From: Thiovibrio sp964588325
GTDB lineage: Bacteria > Desulfobacterota > Desulfobulbia > Desulfobulbales > Desulfurivibrionaceae
NCBI GenBank assembly: GCA_964588325.1
Contig: CAZPOR010000014.1
Coordinates: forward strand, 1-64,000
DNA: 64,000 nt
Direction of reading: 5' to 3'
Shown here: one piece after another, positions 55,779-64,000 of the stretch
Layout of the letters: every line of letters begins with the position of its first letter
How positions within the stretch are numbered: the first letter of the stretch is position 1
The notes under the pieces: model-generated
Seen by the model: the letters and a program-made list of their open reading frames with translations, nothing else
What the model was told of the DNA's origin: nothing
Database searches by the model: none
Program-made: the position numbers and the translations under genes

Positions 55779-57293
55779 ATGCTGCTCATCCACCCCCCAG
55801 CCGCCAAGGGTTGCGAACCTCCCGCCGGGATTGCCCGCCTAGCCGGAGCCATCCGTGGCCATGGCCTTCCCTGCACCTTGCTGGACGCCAATTTGGAAGG
55901 ACAGATGTTCCTGCTCGCCGCCCCACCCCAGGGCGCGGACACCTGGAGCCTCCGCGCGGGCCGCAATCTCAAGAATAATCTGGCATCCCTGCGCAGCCGG
56001 GAACTGTACGCAAACCCTTCCCGCTACCGGCGGGCAGTGGCGGATGTCAACCGGGTGCTGGAGCAGGCCGGCCGAAGCCGGAATCTTTCCCTCACCCTTG
56101 CCAATTATCAGGAACAGGATCTTTCTCCCTTGAGCAGCACGGATCTTCTCCGGGCTGCCGAGAATCCCGGGACAAACATCTTCTTTCCCTACTTCGCAAC
56201 CCGGCTTGCCGCCCGCATCGCAGAGACCCGCCCTGCCCTCATCGGCATCTCCCTGAACTACCTGAGCCAGGCCCCCGCCACCTTTGCCATGGCCGGGTTT
56301 CTCAAAAAACAGTATCCGGGGCTGCCCATCGTCCTGGGAGGCGGACTGGTCACCTCCTGGCTGCGCAATCCCGCCTGGAACAACCCCTTTGCCGGGCTCA
56401 TCGACCATTGCCTTGCCGGCCCGGGAGAAGAACCGCTGGTTCGCCTCTTGGGCGGAGATTTTTCGCCAACCCGCCACACTCCTTCCTATTCGGGCCTGCC
56501 GCTCACCGACTATCTGGCCCCCGGCCTGATCCTACCTTACGCCGCCTCTTCGGGCTGCTACTGGAACAACTGCCTGTTCTGCCCGGAAAAGGCCGAAGGC
56601 AATCCCTACCGGCAGATTCCCCCGGCCACGGTGCTGGCCGATATCGCCAGCCTCAAAACCGCTGTCCAGCCCAACCGCCCGGCATTGCTCCACTTCCTCG
56701 ACAACGCGGTGAGCCCTGCCCTGATGCAGGCCCTGGCAGCCGAACCTCCTGGCCTCGACTGGTACGGTTTTGCCCGGATCACCCCCCTGCTGGCCGAGGC
56801 TGATTTCTGCCAGGCCTTGCGCCGCTCCGGCTGCCGGATGCTGAAGCTGGGCCTGGAGTCGGGCGATCAGTCCGTGCTCGACGCCATGAACAAGGGGCAG
56901 GATCTGGCCCTGATCGAACAGGTGCTGCACTCCCTGGCTGCGGCGGGAATCGCCACCTACATCTATCTGCTGTTCGGCACTCCCTCCGAATCCCTTGTGG
57001 AAGCGCGGCGGACCATGGATTTTGTGGCTCGTTTCCATGCGGCCATCACCTTTCTCAACCTGGCCGTGTTCAACATGCCCATCGGCAGCCCGGAAGCTCC
57101 CTGTGTGGCGCGCAGCGAATTTTATGGGGGAGATCTCTCCCTGTACACCGATTTCGAGCATCCCAGAGGGTGGTCGCGCACGAAAATCCGGCGGTTTCTC
57201 GATCAGGAGTTCAAGCGTCACCCGGATATTGCCCGGATTCTCCAGCGCGACCCGCCGGTTTTCACCTCCAACCATGCCGCTTTTTTCTGTTAA
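55779..57293 (+). CDS. Radical SAM protein with N-terminal B12-binding-type domain
   Basis: 504-aa protein. The N-terminus (LIHPPAAKGCEPPAGIARLAGAIRGHG; IGISLNYLSQAPATFAMAGFLKKQYPGLPIVLGGG) is a B12-binding-type Rossmann fold. The iron-sulfur motif is CYWNNCLFC (about residues 262-270), CX4CX2C as in the CYW-type subgroup, inside SSGCYWNNCLFCPEK. GLESGDQSVLDAMNKG (about 360-375) and YIYLLFGTPSES are standard TIM-barrel features. The substrate is unknown. The start is an ATG with no strong ribosome site. Confidence 0.85.
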   Translation: MLLIHPPAAKGCEPPAGIARLAGAIRGHGLPCTLLDANLEGQMFLLAAPPQGADTWSLRAGRNLKNNLASLRSRELYANPSRYRRAVADVNRVLEQAGRSRNLSLTLANYQEQDLSPLSSTDLLRAAENPGTNIFFPYFATRLAARIAETRPALIGISLNYLSQAPATFAMAGFLKKQYPGLPIVLGGGLVTSWLRNPAWNNPFAGLIDHCLAGPGEEPLVRLLGGDFSPTRHTPSYSGLPLTDYLAPGLILPYAASSGCYWNNCLFCPEKAEGNPYRQIPPATVLADIASLKTAVQPNRPALLHFLDNAVSPALMQALAAEPPGLDWYGFARITPLLAEADFCQALRRSGCRMLKLGLESGDQSVLDAMNKGQDLALIEQVLHSLAAAGIATYIYLLFGTPSESLVEARRTMDFVARFHAAITFLNLAVFNMPIGSPEAPCVARSEFYGGDLSLYTDFEHPRGWSRTKIRRFLDQEFKRHPDIARILQRDPPVFTSNHAAFFC

Positions 57294-57451
57294 ATCAAAC
57301 ACCTTTCGATCCGCCGCTTCTTCCCCATTCTTTTTTTGTTTTGACAAACTCCCCGGCGATTACAGATAATAAACCACACGATTGCACCCCGCGCCGGTTG
57401 ACGAAACACTGCCATTGATCCTGTTGGTAAACATCTGAGAGGGAGGATGCT

Positions 57452-57874
57452 ATGTACAAAAAAATCATGGTTGGCTATGACGGCACACAATTCAGTGATT
57501 GCGCCCTGAAGGAAGCGATGGCCATGGCAAAGGGGTCGAACGCGAAACTCCTGCTGGTAAGCGCCCCGGAAATCGATATCGAATTCCAGGCCATGTCGCC
57601 GGAAGCACACGAGCTGATGGAAAAAAAAGGGCGCGCCGATCTGGACCGGGCCGCGGCCAAGGTTAAAAAGGCCGGGCTCACCTGCGAGACCAAGATCGTC
57701 GTCTCGACCTCCACCCAGGAAGCGCTGGTGGAGGCAGCAAAGAAAAGCAAGGTGGATCTGATCGTGCTCGGCACCCATGGCCGCACCGGCCTTATGCGGC
57801 TGCTCATGGGCAGCACCACGGCGCGGGTAATCGGCCATGCCCACTGCAGCGTGCTGGTGGTGCGCTGCAAATAA
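57452..57874 (+). CDS. Universal stress protein, single domain
   Basis: 140-aa Usp. It has KIMVGYDGTQFSDCALKEAMAMA at the start and the complete ATP loop LIVLGTHGRTGLMRLLMGSTTARVIGHAHCSVLVV (about residues 104-138). GGGAGG lies 5-6 bases before the ATG. It is monocistronic, between the radical SAM gene and the convergent nickel operon. This is the third Usp-type product in 6 kb. Confidence 0.95.
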   Translation: MYKKIMVGYDGTQFSDCALKEAMAMAKGSNAKLLLVSAPEIDIEFQAMSPEAHELMEKKGRADLDRAAAKVKKAGLTCETKIVVSTSTQEALVEAAKKSKVDLIVLGTHGRTGLMRLLMGSTTARVIGHAHCSVLVVRCK

Positions 57875-57882
57875 GGCGTCCC

Positions 57883-58677
57883 CTATCGTCCCATAAAGCC
57901 GTTATCGCCGGTTTGCGGCGAGAACGGCTTTCCGCCGCAAACCGGGCACCCCTGCATGACAAAAGGCTTTTCCAGCCGGCAGGCGCCAAGCAGCGCTTCA
58001 TTTCGGAAGATATCCAGGGTCGGACCATCGGCCCGGACCTCGCCCTCGTGCAGGACAATGGTCCGCTCGCACAGCTCCAAGACCATGTCCAGATCGTGGC
58101 TGGTGAAAATCCTGGTGTGGCGGAAATTTTTCAAAAGACCCATGAGCTGCCGCCGGGCAAAGGGATCAAGCCCGCTGGTCGGCTCATCCATGACCAGAAT
58201 GTCCGGCGACATGGCCAGCACCGTGGCGATGGCCACCCGCTTCTTTTCCCCGCCGGAAAGCCGGTACGGAGGCTTGTCGCGCAGATGTCCGGCCCCGACT
58301 CGGGCCAAGGCCTCCTGCACCCGCTCTTCCACCTCATCCCCGGTCAGGCCCAGATTCAACGGGCCAAAGGCCACATCGTCAAACACCGTCGGCATGAAGA
58401 GTTGGTCGTCCGGATCCTGAAATACCATGCCCACCGTGCGCCGGATCTCGGGCAGAGTGGCGGGGGTCAGGGGAAAATCCCCGATGCGGATAGACCCCTG
58501 GCTGGTTGCCAGATACCCGTTCAGATGCAGGAGCAAGGTGGACTTGCCCGCCCCGTTGGCGCCAATGATCGCCACCGACTCGCCATGGGTGATCCGGAAG
58601 GAAACACCCCGCAACGCTTCGGTGCCATCGGGATAGACATGACGCAGATCCTTGACCTCGACAATATGATGGCTCAT
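57883..58677 (-). CDS. nikO: Nickel/cobalt ECF transporter ATP-binding protein
   Basis: 264-aa ABC ATPase of the CbiO/NikO type. It has YPDGTEALRGVSF at the start, Walker A IGANGAGKSTLLLHL (about residues 37-51), Q-loop VFQDPDDQLF, signature YRLSGGEKKRVAIA (about 139-152), Walker B ILVMDEPTSGLD and the H-switch FTSHDLDM. The Cys-rich C-terminal tail (GCPVCGGKPF) could bind metal. The start overlaps the permease gene by 4 bases. The nikR gene nearby points to nickel rather than cobalt. Confidence 0.92.
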   Translation of the reverse strand: MSHHIVEVKDLRHVYPDGTEALRGVSFRITHGESVAIIGANGAGKSTLLLHLNGYLATSQGSIRIGDFPLTPATLPEIRRTVGMVFQDPDDQLFMPTVFDDVAFGPLNLGLTGDEVEERVQEALARVGAGHLRDKPPYRLSGGEKKRVAIATVLAMSPDILVMDEPTSGLDPFARRQLMGLLKNFRHTRIFTSHDLDMVLELCERTIVLHEGEVRADGPTLDIFRNEALLGACRLEKPFVMQGCPVCGGKPFSPQTGDNGFMGR

Positions 58678-59486
58678 CCTCTCCCCCCTGTAACGATCGT
58701 CCCCAGAAGTTGAGAGACATTGACCAGCCTGAAAAAAAGAAACAGCCCCGACCAGCCCGCGAGAAACACAAAATCCCTGGCCCCGAACCGGGTTGTCCGG
58801 CGCGGATGGAATTCGCCGGTGAACCCCCTGGCCAGCATGGCGAGATGGATCCGCTCAGCCCGCAGCCAGGTTCGCAAGAGAAGCTGGCTGAGCAACGAAC
58901 CGTAGGAGCGCCACCCCAATCCTTTTTTGCCACAAGCGCGCAATTCGCGGGCCCGCGCCGTCCGTCCGCCCTCTTCGCTGAGCACAAACAGATACCGGTG
59001 AAGAAAAAGGAGCTGCACGGTGAAGATCCGGGGCATCCCCAACTGATCCAGGGCATGGCATATCCCGGGAAATCCGGTTACTGCCACCAGGATGAGGGCG
59101 GCCCCGACCGTGAGCGTCGCCCGCACCATAATCGAAGCAAGAGAGAGCCACCCCCCGCTGATGCCGCAGGGACCGAGACGAACCAGCACCGTCTGATCAA
59201 AAAGGGGATTGAACATGCCCACCATCAGGGCAAAGGGAAGGACAACCAGGATTTTCCTGGCGATATGGCGAACCGGCAGCTTGCCGAGCGCCATGAGCAC
59301 TGCCGGGTAGAGAAAAAACGGAAACAGGGCTGCCAGCTCGTATTTTCCCAAGGAAACCACCGCCAGGATGAATGCCAGGGTCACCAGCACCTTGGCCCGG
59401 GCGTCGATGCGATGCACGGACGTATCCCCGTTGGCCAGCAGATCAAGCTGCCTGAATTCCGTTATTGCTCCGGCAATGGAGGCCAT
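58674..59486 (-). CDS. nikQ: Nickel/cobalt ECF transporter transmembrane protein
   Basis: 270-aa CbiQ/NikQ-type T component with about six TM segments. Family marks: DARAKVLVTLAFILAVVS near residue 27, and the cytoplasmic helices contacting the ATPase (RTARARELRACGKKGLGWRSYGSLLSQLLLRTWLRAERIHLAMLARG; A-R-G motifs near residues 176 and 218). It lies between nikMN and nikO and overlaps nikO by 4 bases. Confidence 0.9.
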   Translation of the reverse strand: MASIAGAITEFRQLDLLANGDTSVHRIDARAKVLVTLAFILAVVSLGKYELAALFPFFLYPAVLMALGKLPVRHIARKILVVLPFALMVGMFNPLFDQTVLVRLGPCGISGGWLSLASIMVRATLTVGAALILVAVTGFPGICHALDQLGMPRIFTVQLLFLHRYLFVLSEEGGRTARARELRACGKKGLGWRSYGSLLSQLLLRTWLRAERIHLAMLARGFTGEFHPRRTTRFGARDFVFLAGWSGLFLFFRLVNVSQLLGTIVTGGRG

Positions 59487-59568
59487 CCGCCTCTCCTAAA
59501 AAAAAGAGGGGGAAGAGACCGTGCGCCTCCTCCCCGTGTTTACGCGATTTCCAGATTTTCCCGCCGTC

Positions 59569-60591
59569 TCAGGCCACCCTTCCCTGCCTTCGCAGGAACA
59601 GGCCGCTCAACAAGGCAATGGCCAGGGTGAGCAGGCCGCCGACAACCCCGGCCACGCTGGAACCCAGGGAACTTTCCTGCCCTGCCGTGTTTTCCGGTTG
59701 TTGCCCGGATTGTTTAAACGTATAATCCGGCAGAAAGGCGATTGAAGCCTGAAACCCGGCAAGTTTGGCATGCACCCCTTGTTGCGGCCCGGCCAATTCT
59801 TCGGCGCCGGTGACTTTGGCAATGGCCCATTCCAAGCCATCGGGATTTTCCGAGGCAAACCAGGAAACAAAGCCGCCGGTCAGCAAGGCTGCGCCGAGAA
59901 AGAGTGCCAGAACCTTGCGCAAAGGGGTTGAGCCAAGGAGGCGAGCCTGCTGGACGCTCTCGATGATCTCCGGCCTGGCTTGATAGACAAAGGAAATCAC
60001 CGCCGCGCTCACCAATCCCTCCACCACGCCAATGGCCAGATGGATGGGCTGCATGAGACCGGCAAAGGCGACAAGGGGCAGCGCGGAAATGCCCGAGGCC
60101 ACCGTTTCAAGGACCACGGCGAAGGCTCCCAGTTGGAGGCCGACGATGGCGGCGACCATGGCGGCCACGGTTATCCGGGTCGTGTTCGGCGCGCTGCCGG
60201 CCAGGGGCTTGTAGATGAAGGGGTAGGCGATACAGGCCGGGAGAAACCCGAGGTTGAAGATATTGCAGCCCAGGGCCAGCAATCCGCCGTCGGCAAAAAA
60301 CAGCGCCTGCACCACAAGTACCGAGGCAATGGTGATGAAGGCGGCGGCAGGCCCGAGCAAGACCGCCAGCAGAAGGCCGCCGCCCAGATGGCCGCTGGAA
60401 CCGGTGGCCGGAATGGTGAAGTTGATCATCTGCGCCGCAAAGATGAAGGCGCCAAGGACGCCCATGAGCGGCGCCTTGCCCCCGTCCATTTCCTGGCGCA
60501 GCTTTCGGGAACAGTATATGATGACGCCGGCGGAAGCGGCCCACATGGTCCCGCCGACCGCGGGGGATAGCAACGCGTCTGCCATGTGCAT
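59569..60591 (-). CDS. nikMN: Nickel ECF transporter substrate-binding component, NikM-NikN fusion
   Basis: 340-aa protein from the ATG at 60591, set by AAGGAG 6 bases upstream. It begins MHMADALLSPAVGG: the N-terminal Met-His of CbiM/NikM is the metal-binding end. GSSGHLGGGLLLAVLLGP and LQPIHLAIGVVEG (here MQPIHLAIGVVEG) are family signatures. After the S component (about 1-215), the C-terminal part contains FASENPDGLEWAI, the PDGLE domain of NikN, so M and N are fused as in several sulfate reducers. It is first in the nikMN-nikQ-nikO operon, facing nikR. Confidence 0.93.
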   Translation of the reverse strand: MHMADALLSPAVGGTMWAASAGVIIYCSRKLRQEMDGGKAPLMGVLGAFIFAAQMINFTIPATGSSGHLGGGLLLAVLLGPAAAFITIASVLVVQALFFADGGLLALGCNIFNLGFLPACIAYPFIYKPLAGSAPNTTRITVAAMVAAIVGLQLGAFAVVLETVASGISALPLVAFAGLMQPIHLAIGVVEGLVSAAVISFVYQARPEIIESVQQARLLGSTPLRKVLALFLGAALLTGGFVSWFASENPDGLEWAIAKVTGAEELAGPQQGVHAKLAGFQASIAFLPDYTFKQSGQQPENTAGQESSLGSSVAGVVGGLLTLAIALLSGLFLRRQGRVA

Positions 60592-60610
60592 GGGTTTCTC
60601 CTTGTTTGGA

Positions 60611-60667
60611 TTACACGCTACGACAAGTAACACGACATTTTTTATAGTAACACGCACTAAGTACAAT
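60611..60667. promoter_or_regulatory. Divergent nik promoter with candidate NikR half-sites
   Basis: Between nikMN and nikR lie three related sites: TTACACG (60611-60617), GTAACACG (60627-60634) and GTAACACG (60647-60654). The last two are in direct orientation with period 20. GTAACAC matches the half-site of delta-proteobacterial NikR operators as I recall them, but the partner GTGTTAC is not seen in the expected inverted arrangement. TACAAT (60662-60667) may be the -10 of nikR, which would place the sites over both promoters. Confidence 0.45.
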
Positions 60668-60707
60668 ATCTCGGAATAGGTGTCAATATATTTTAAGGAG
60701 CAACCCC

Positions 60708-61127
60708 ATGGGAAAAACCATCCGTTTCGGAATCTCGCTCGATGAAAACCTCCTGGAAAGCTATGACCGGCTCATTGAGGCCAAGGGCTACATGAACCGC
60801 TCCGAGGCGATCCGCGACCTGATCCGCTCGGCGCTGGTAGAGGAAAAATGGGCAGCCGGAGATGCGGAAGTGGTGGGCACCGTCACCCTGGTGTACAACC
60901 ACCATGTCCGCGATCTTTCCGACAAGCTGACCGAGCACCAGCATGCCCACCACGACCGGGTTATCTCGGCACTCCATGTGCATCTCGACGCGCATAACTG
61001 CCTGGAGGTCCTGGTGGTGCGGGGGGTGGTGGGAGAGGTGAAGCGGATCGCCAACGAACTCATCGGGGTAAAAGGGGTAAAGCACGGCCAGTTGGTCATG
61101 ACCACCACCGGCGAGGAGCTTCACTAA
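60708..61127 (+). CDS. nikR: Nickel-responsive regulator NikR
   Basis: 139-aa repressor. An N-terminal ribbon-helix-helix (IRFGISLDENLLESYDRLIEAKGYMNRSEAIRDLIRSAL) is followed by an ACT-like nickel-binding domain. High-affinity ligands are visible in HQHAHHDRVISALHVHLDAHNCLEVLVVRG (the conserved H-x-H and Cys). AAGGAG is 7 bases before the ATG. It faces the nikMNQO operon and should repress it when nickel is plentiful. Nickel serves NiFe hydrogenases and CO dehydrogenase in such anaerobes. Confidence 0.96.
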   Translation: MGKTIRFGISLDENLLESYDRLIEAKGYMNRSEAIRDLIRSALVEEKWAAGDAEVVGTVTLVYNHHVRDLSDKLTEHQHAHHDRVISALHVHLDAHNCLEVLVVRGVVGEVKRIANELIGVKGVKHGQLVMTTTGEELH

Positions 61128-61337
61128 GGGCTTGCCCGTAAATACTCTTTTCAGGGCTTGCGCCGGATTGTGAGACGGCTTTGGGTGGGACGATTGCGCA
61201 AAACCACAGACATGGCAGCGCTGCGGCGACGATTTTGCGATTGAGGCGCGGCCACAGACGGCCACAAGCGGATGCGAGCGCCACAAATTTATTTGCGAAC
61301 ACGCGCGAAGCGCCGGCCAGGCGATGGCAGGAATTCT

Positions 61338-61367
61338 TTGACAGGATTTCGGGTGCCGTTATATCCT
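61338..61367 (+). promoter_or_regulatory. Sigma-70-like promoter of the receiver-kinase gene
   Basis: TTGACA (61338-61343) with TATATC (61360-61365, spacer 16) or TATCCT (61362-61367, spacer 18), about 45 bases before the ATG at 61412. Confidence 0.5.
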
Positions 61368-61411
61368 GAATCAAAAGAAGCGGAGCCAAAATCCCCAAAC
61401 AGGAACCCCTT

Positions 61412-62527
61412 ATGTCCAAGACCGTGCTCTTTGTCGATGACAACCCGGTGATTCTCAAAACCATCGAATTGGCCTTTGCCAAAGAGGAGTATGCCCTGCT
61501 CCTGGCTGGCAACGGCGAAGAAGCCCTGCGGCTGGTGGGAGAGGATTCGCCCCAGGTCATTGTCAGCGACCTGCGCATGACCGGCATGAACGGGCTGGAG
61601 TTTCTCCACCGGGCCCGTGAGAAAAACCCGTTTTTTGTGGGGATGATCTTCACCGCCTACCTGGACATCGACAGCATCATGCAGGCGGTGAGCGAGGAAG
61701 CGGTCTGGCGGTACATCACCAAACCCTGGCAGGACAACCGGGAACTGGTCATGGCCGTGCGCAACGGTTTCCAGTATCATGAGGCCATGAGCTTCCACCG
61801 CCTGGCCGCAGAACAGCTCCAGCGGGCGGAGCGCCTCGCGGCCCTCGGCCATCTGGTGGCAGGAATCTCCCACCAGTTCAACAACATCGACGTGGGCATC
61901 CTGGGCTATGTGCAGTTGGCCCTGCTCCACAAGGATCTGCCCGCCGAAGTGCGCGAACATCTGGAACAGGTGCGGGTTTGCGCCCGGCGAGGCACTGAAA
62001 TCATCAAGGAGCTGGCCACCTTCAGCGACCAGAGCGCCCAATGGGGTTTTGCCCTTGGCAGCCTGACGGATACGGTGATCGAGGCGCTTTCCTTCTGCCG
62101 CAAGGAGATGGACGCTGAAGGCATCCGGGTCGAAACCGAGTTTGCCGAGGAGTGCAACGCGGTGCTCAATTACGGCCTGGTCAAGCAGTTGGTCATGAAT
62201 CTGATCCGCAACGCCGCCCATGCCACTCTGGGAAAAGAGACGCGCATCGTCCGCATAGAAACCGGAAGCCGGGACGAAAATATTTTTGTCCGGGTCACGG
62301 ATAACGGCTGCGGCATTTCCAAGGAATATCTGCCCAAGATCTTCGACCCGTTTTTCACTACCAAAGGCGCCCAGGCCGCGCCGGGCTCCGTGCAATCCGG
62401 CGTTTCCGGGGTCGGCCTGGGCTTGAGCCTCAGCCAGACAGTGGCCCAGGCCCATCGCGGCGCGATAACGGTGCAGTCAACCCCGGGCAGCGGTTCAAGC
62501 TTTACCTTCGCCCTGCCCATGTCCTAG
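61412..62527 (+). CDS. Receiver-histidine kinase hybrid
   Basis: 371-aa soluble protein with the receiver first: VLFVDDNPVILKTIELAF, phospho-Asp in VIVSDLRMTGMNGLEF (about residue 52), and KPWQDNREL (about 108-116). It is followed by a HisKA with GHLVAGISHQFNNIDVGILG (phospho-His about 155) and HATPase_c (MNLIRNAAHAT, VTDNGCGIS, GVGLGLSLSQTV). The lack of TM and sensor domains suggests that input comes through phosphorylation of its receiver by another kinase. A GGGLSLSQ-type kinase end is complete. The partner regulator is not in the window. Confidence 0.93.
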   Translation: MSKTVLFVDDNPVILKTIELAFAKEEYALLLAGNGEEALRLVGEDSPQVIVSDLRMTGMNGLEFLHRAREKNPFFVGMIFTAYLDIDSIMQAVSEEAVWRYITKPWQDNRELVMAVRNGFQYHEAMSFHRLAAEQLQRAERLAALGHLVAGISHQFNNIDVGILGYVQLALLHKDLPAEVREHLEQVRVCARRGTEIIKELATFSDQSAQWGFALGSLTDTVIEALSFCRKEMDAEGIRVETEFAEECNAVLNYGLVKQLVMNLIRNAAHATLGKETRIVRIETGSRDENIFVRVTDNGCGISKEYLPKIFDPFFTTKGAQAAPGSVQSGVSGVGLGLSLSQTVAQAHRGAITVQSTPGSGSSFTFALPMS

Positions 62528-62533
62528 CCGCCG

Positions 62534-63592
62534 TCAGACGACAAAATCGATCTCCTGCACCATTCCCGCCCCGCCGGTTTCCTCCAGAAAAATCGAGGTT
62601 TCCCGAAGCTGTCCCTGCAGTCCGTTTTCACTGTTTTTCAGGGCAAAGGCTGTTTCCACCGGACGGAGCAGAATGGCGCCGACATTCTTTTGCGCGAGGG
62701 TGGCCAGCGACTCATTTCCTCCCTCCTCCCGCATCCATACCCGCAACTGGTCATACAGCGGGTCATTTTCATCAAGCCAGCCGTTGTTGTCGCTGTCCAG
62801 CCGGGCCAGTTCGGCAAAGCCATTGCCGCTGGCCGGGCCGAAAAGTTCCAGGCCGTTGTTGATCCTGCCGTCGCCATTGCGGTCAAAGGCCAAAAAACCG
62901 TTGCCAGGAGCAAGGCCGAAAATCTGCTCGCTCGTGCCGTCCCCGTCGAGGTCAAAAGCGAAGCGCATATCGCTGAGCGCCGCGGCCTTGCCGTTGAAAT
63001 TGATCACCAAGGGATCAATCAACAGGGCGTCTCCCCCCCGGATCCGCACATTGCGCGTGGCCGCGAACTCCCGGCGCATGGCAAGCTGAAGCTGAAAATC
63101 AATGACCTGCCCGTCAACGGTTACAACCTGGCCTCTTGCGGAAAAATCGAGGGATTCCTGCTCAGTCGTTGTTTCCACGAGGTCGTATTCAAGCCCCCAT
63201 CCCTGGCGTGGCGGGGATTCTTCCGGGCTGGCGCCCTGTTGCGGAATTCCGGGATTTTCTGGGGAGAGGGGCGCAAAGCTGGTGATGCGGATCTTCCTGC
63301 CGGTGAGCGCCTCCAGAATGAGGCGCATGGCTGTCAGCTTGGGGTCTTCCGGCGGAGAAGCATCCGCAGGCGCAGCTTCAACACCCTCTCCGCTCAGCAC
63401 GGATTGGGACATCGCCTGTTTACGCTGCCTGGCCTCGGCAGAGACCTGCACCCGGGCGACTGGCAACTCTTCTTCCCCGGCGAATACGGGGCGTTCATTG
63501 CCCACCCAGAACCGGAGCGATTCTTCCCTGGTCTGCTTTTCGTGCAAGGCGTGGACGCTTGCCAGACTGACTCCGGCGGCGGCAATCTTCAT
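62534..63592 (-). CDS. Hypothetical protein with EF-hand/dockerin-like calcium loops
   Basis: 352-aa protein with no signal peptide seen. Residues 1-130 are low-complexity and Glu/Pro/Ser-rich. From about 150 there is a beta-rich region (LDFSARGQVVTVDGQVIDFQLQL). Three calcium loops follow: FDLDGDGTSEQIFG, FDRNGDGRINNGLELFG and LDSDNNGWLDENDP (about residues 216-275). A second beta segment ends the protein. The FG-N-DLDGDG arrangement recalls VCBS/FG-GAP-like repeats of surface or secreted proteins, but the cellular location is unclear. A conserved uncharacterised family is likely. Confidence 0.75.
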   Translation of the reverse strand: MKIAAAGVSLASVHALHEKQTREESLRFWVGNERPVFAGEEELPVARVQVSAEARQRKQAMSQSVLSGEGVEAAPADASPPEDPKLTAMRLILEALTGRKIRITSFAPLSPENPGIPQQGASPEESPPRQGWGLEYDLVETTTEQESLDFSARGQVVTVDGQVIDFQLQLAMRREFAATRNVRIRGGDALLIDPLVINFNGKAAALSDMRFAFDLDGDGTSEQIFGLAPGNGFLAFDRNGDGRINNGLELFGPASGNGFAELARLDSDNNGWLDENDPLYDQLRVWMREEGGNESLATLAQKNVGAILLRPVETAFALKNSENGLQGQLRETSIFLEETGGAGMVQEIDFVV

Positions 63593-63669
63593 GGCGAAAC
63601 CCTCCTGAAAATGATCTTGCCTCTTCAGGATACGTTTCGGCTTACCGGACGAAAAAGTTTACAACTCAA

Positions 63670-64000
63670 TCAAGTTCCAAGGCTGACGGGCCCGCCCTTG
63701 CCGCCGCTCTTCTTCTTGCGGACCTTGTTTTCGTACATCAACCCGTCGGCCCGGATCATGACCTGCCCAAGGGTCTCCTCACGATCAAGCCGGACCACGC
63801 CAAAACTGATGGCAACGGAAAAGGGCAGATCACCTCTCCTGTTTTCCTGGGCGATATGTGCTTCAAGCCGCGCAACAATGGCCGCCTCGCTGTCCGTTTC
63901 CGGCTTGCAGGAAAGAAAAATCGCAAACTCATCGCCGCCCAGGCGGGCAATAATATCCGCTTCGCGAAAGGTGCTTCGCAAAAGCGAGGCTGCGGTGGCA
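63670..64000 (-). CDS. GGDEF-domain protein, start outside window
   Basis: C-terminal part of a diguanylate cyclase domain. It reads through the window edge. The visible residues include READIIARLGGDEFAIFL, with an intact GGDEF active site, followed by RLEAHIAQENRRGDLPFSVAISFGVV and IRADGLMYENKVRKKK, the usual end of the domain. It probably makes c-di-GMP, the ligand of the PilZ proteins at 35.5 and 46.4 kb. Upstream sensor domains cannot be seen. Confidence 0.93.
   Translation of the reverse strand, partial: ATAASLLRSTFREADIIARLGGDEFAIFLSCKPETDSEAAIVARLEAHIAQENRRGDLPFSVAISFGVVRLDREETLGQVMIRADGLMYENKVRKKKSGGKGGPVSLGT

Noticed and set aside
56569..56610. Defective radical SAM motif (four residues between the first two cysteines)
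   Set aside because: CX4CX2C with the CYW context is a normal variant among B12-type radical SAM proteins.
61128..61411. Small plus-strand and minus-strand frames between nikR and the receiver-kinase gene
   Set aside because: Random frames in an intergenic region that holds the promoter at 61338; no ribosome sites or recognisable protein features.

Overview
The window is high-GC bacterial DNA with tightly packed genes. The gene set suggests an anaerobic deltaproteobacterium-type organism, most likely a sulfate- or sulfur-cycling Desulfobacterota member near Desulfobulbales. It includes long multidomain Pta with AckA, rubredoxin, a haem-binding chemoreceptor, a CcsA-type cytochrome c assembly protein next to hemA and sirC, a TauE/SafE permease with Usp proteins, Ni uptake by NikMN/NikQ/NikO with NikR, and an F0 subunit c with a signal-peptide-like leader. 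This placement is inference; no rRNA is present.

Layout. 1-10.5 kb: prfC (cut by the window edge), a TrmA-like methyltransferase with a duplicated basic tail, pta-ackA, an orphan solute-binding lipoprotein, glucokinase with two small genes, and a chemoreceptor with a periplasmic CXXCH. 10.5-11.4 kb: a non-coding stretch holding a near-consensus sigma-54 promoter about 45 bases before a 16-bp-stem terminator, which predicts a small RNA of about 77 nt with a tandem anti-Shine-Dalgarno motif. Then dusB. 12.47-22.23 kb: an AT-richer genomic island in tRNA-Arg(TCG), bounded by 56-bp direct repeats. It carries a tyrosine integrase, an intact HigB/HigA-like pair, a primase-helicase fusion of the TOTE type, a RelB-like antitoxin with a frameshifted YafQ toxin, two small lipoproteins with a DUF4214/lectin-like protein, an excisionase-like protein, and a HTH plus DnaC-like replication pair.

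22.2-31.2 kb: hpt-bioA, rubredoxin, an HDOD regulator, and the conserved rpmH-rnpA-yidD-yidC-jag-mnmE run. 31.4-35.5 kb: tetrapyrrole genes (sirC, ccsA, hemA), an MBL hydrolase and yjbQ. 35.5-42.2 kb: PilZ protein, UbiD decarboxylase, rluB, an HU/IHF protein, rimO and a nucleoside phosphorylase. 42.2-45.4 kb: the F0 end of an ATP synthase locus (atpZ, atpI-like, atpB, atpE) and hemL. 46.4-48.9 kb: a PilZ / ribbon-helix-helix / zinc-finger-ParA / unknown operon.

48.9-55.5 kb: a two-component system (histidine kinase and NtrC-class regulator) faces a second sigma-54 promoter. That promoter leads into three small genes sharing one N-terminal motif, then TauE/SafE and a tandem Usp protein. Palindromic candidate enhancer sites lie between the two units, so this looks like a complete sense-and-respond locus. 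55.8-64 kb: a radical SAM protein, Usp, the nickel uptake operon facing nikR, a receiver-kinase hybrid, a calcium-binding-type protein, and a GGDEF protein cut by the window edge.
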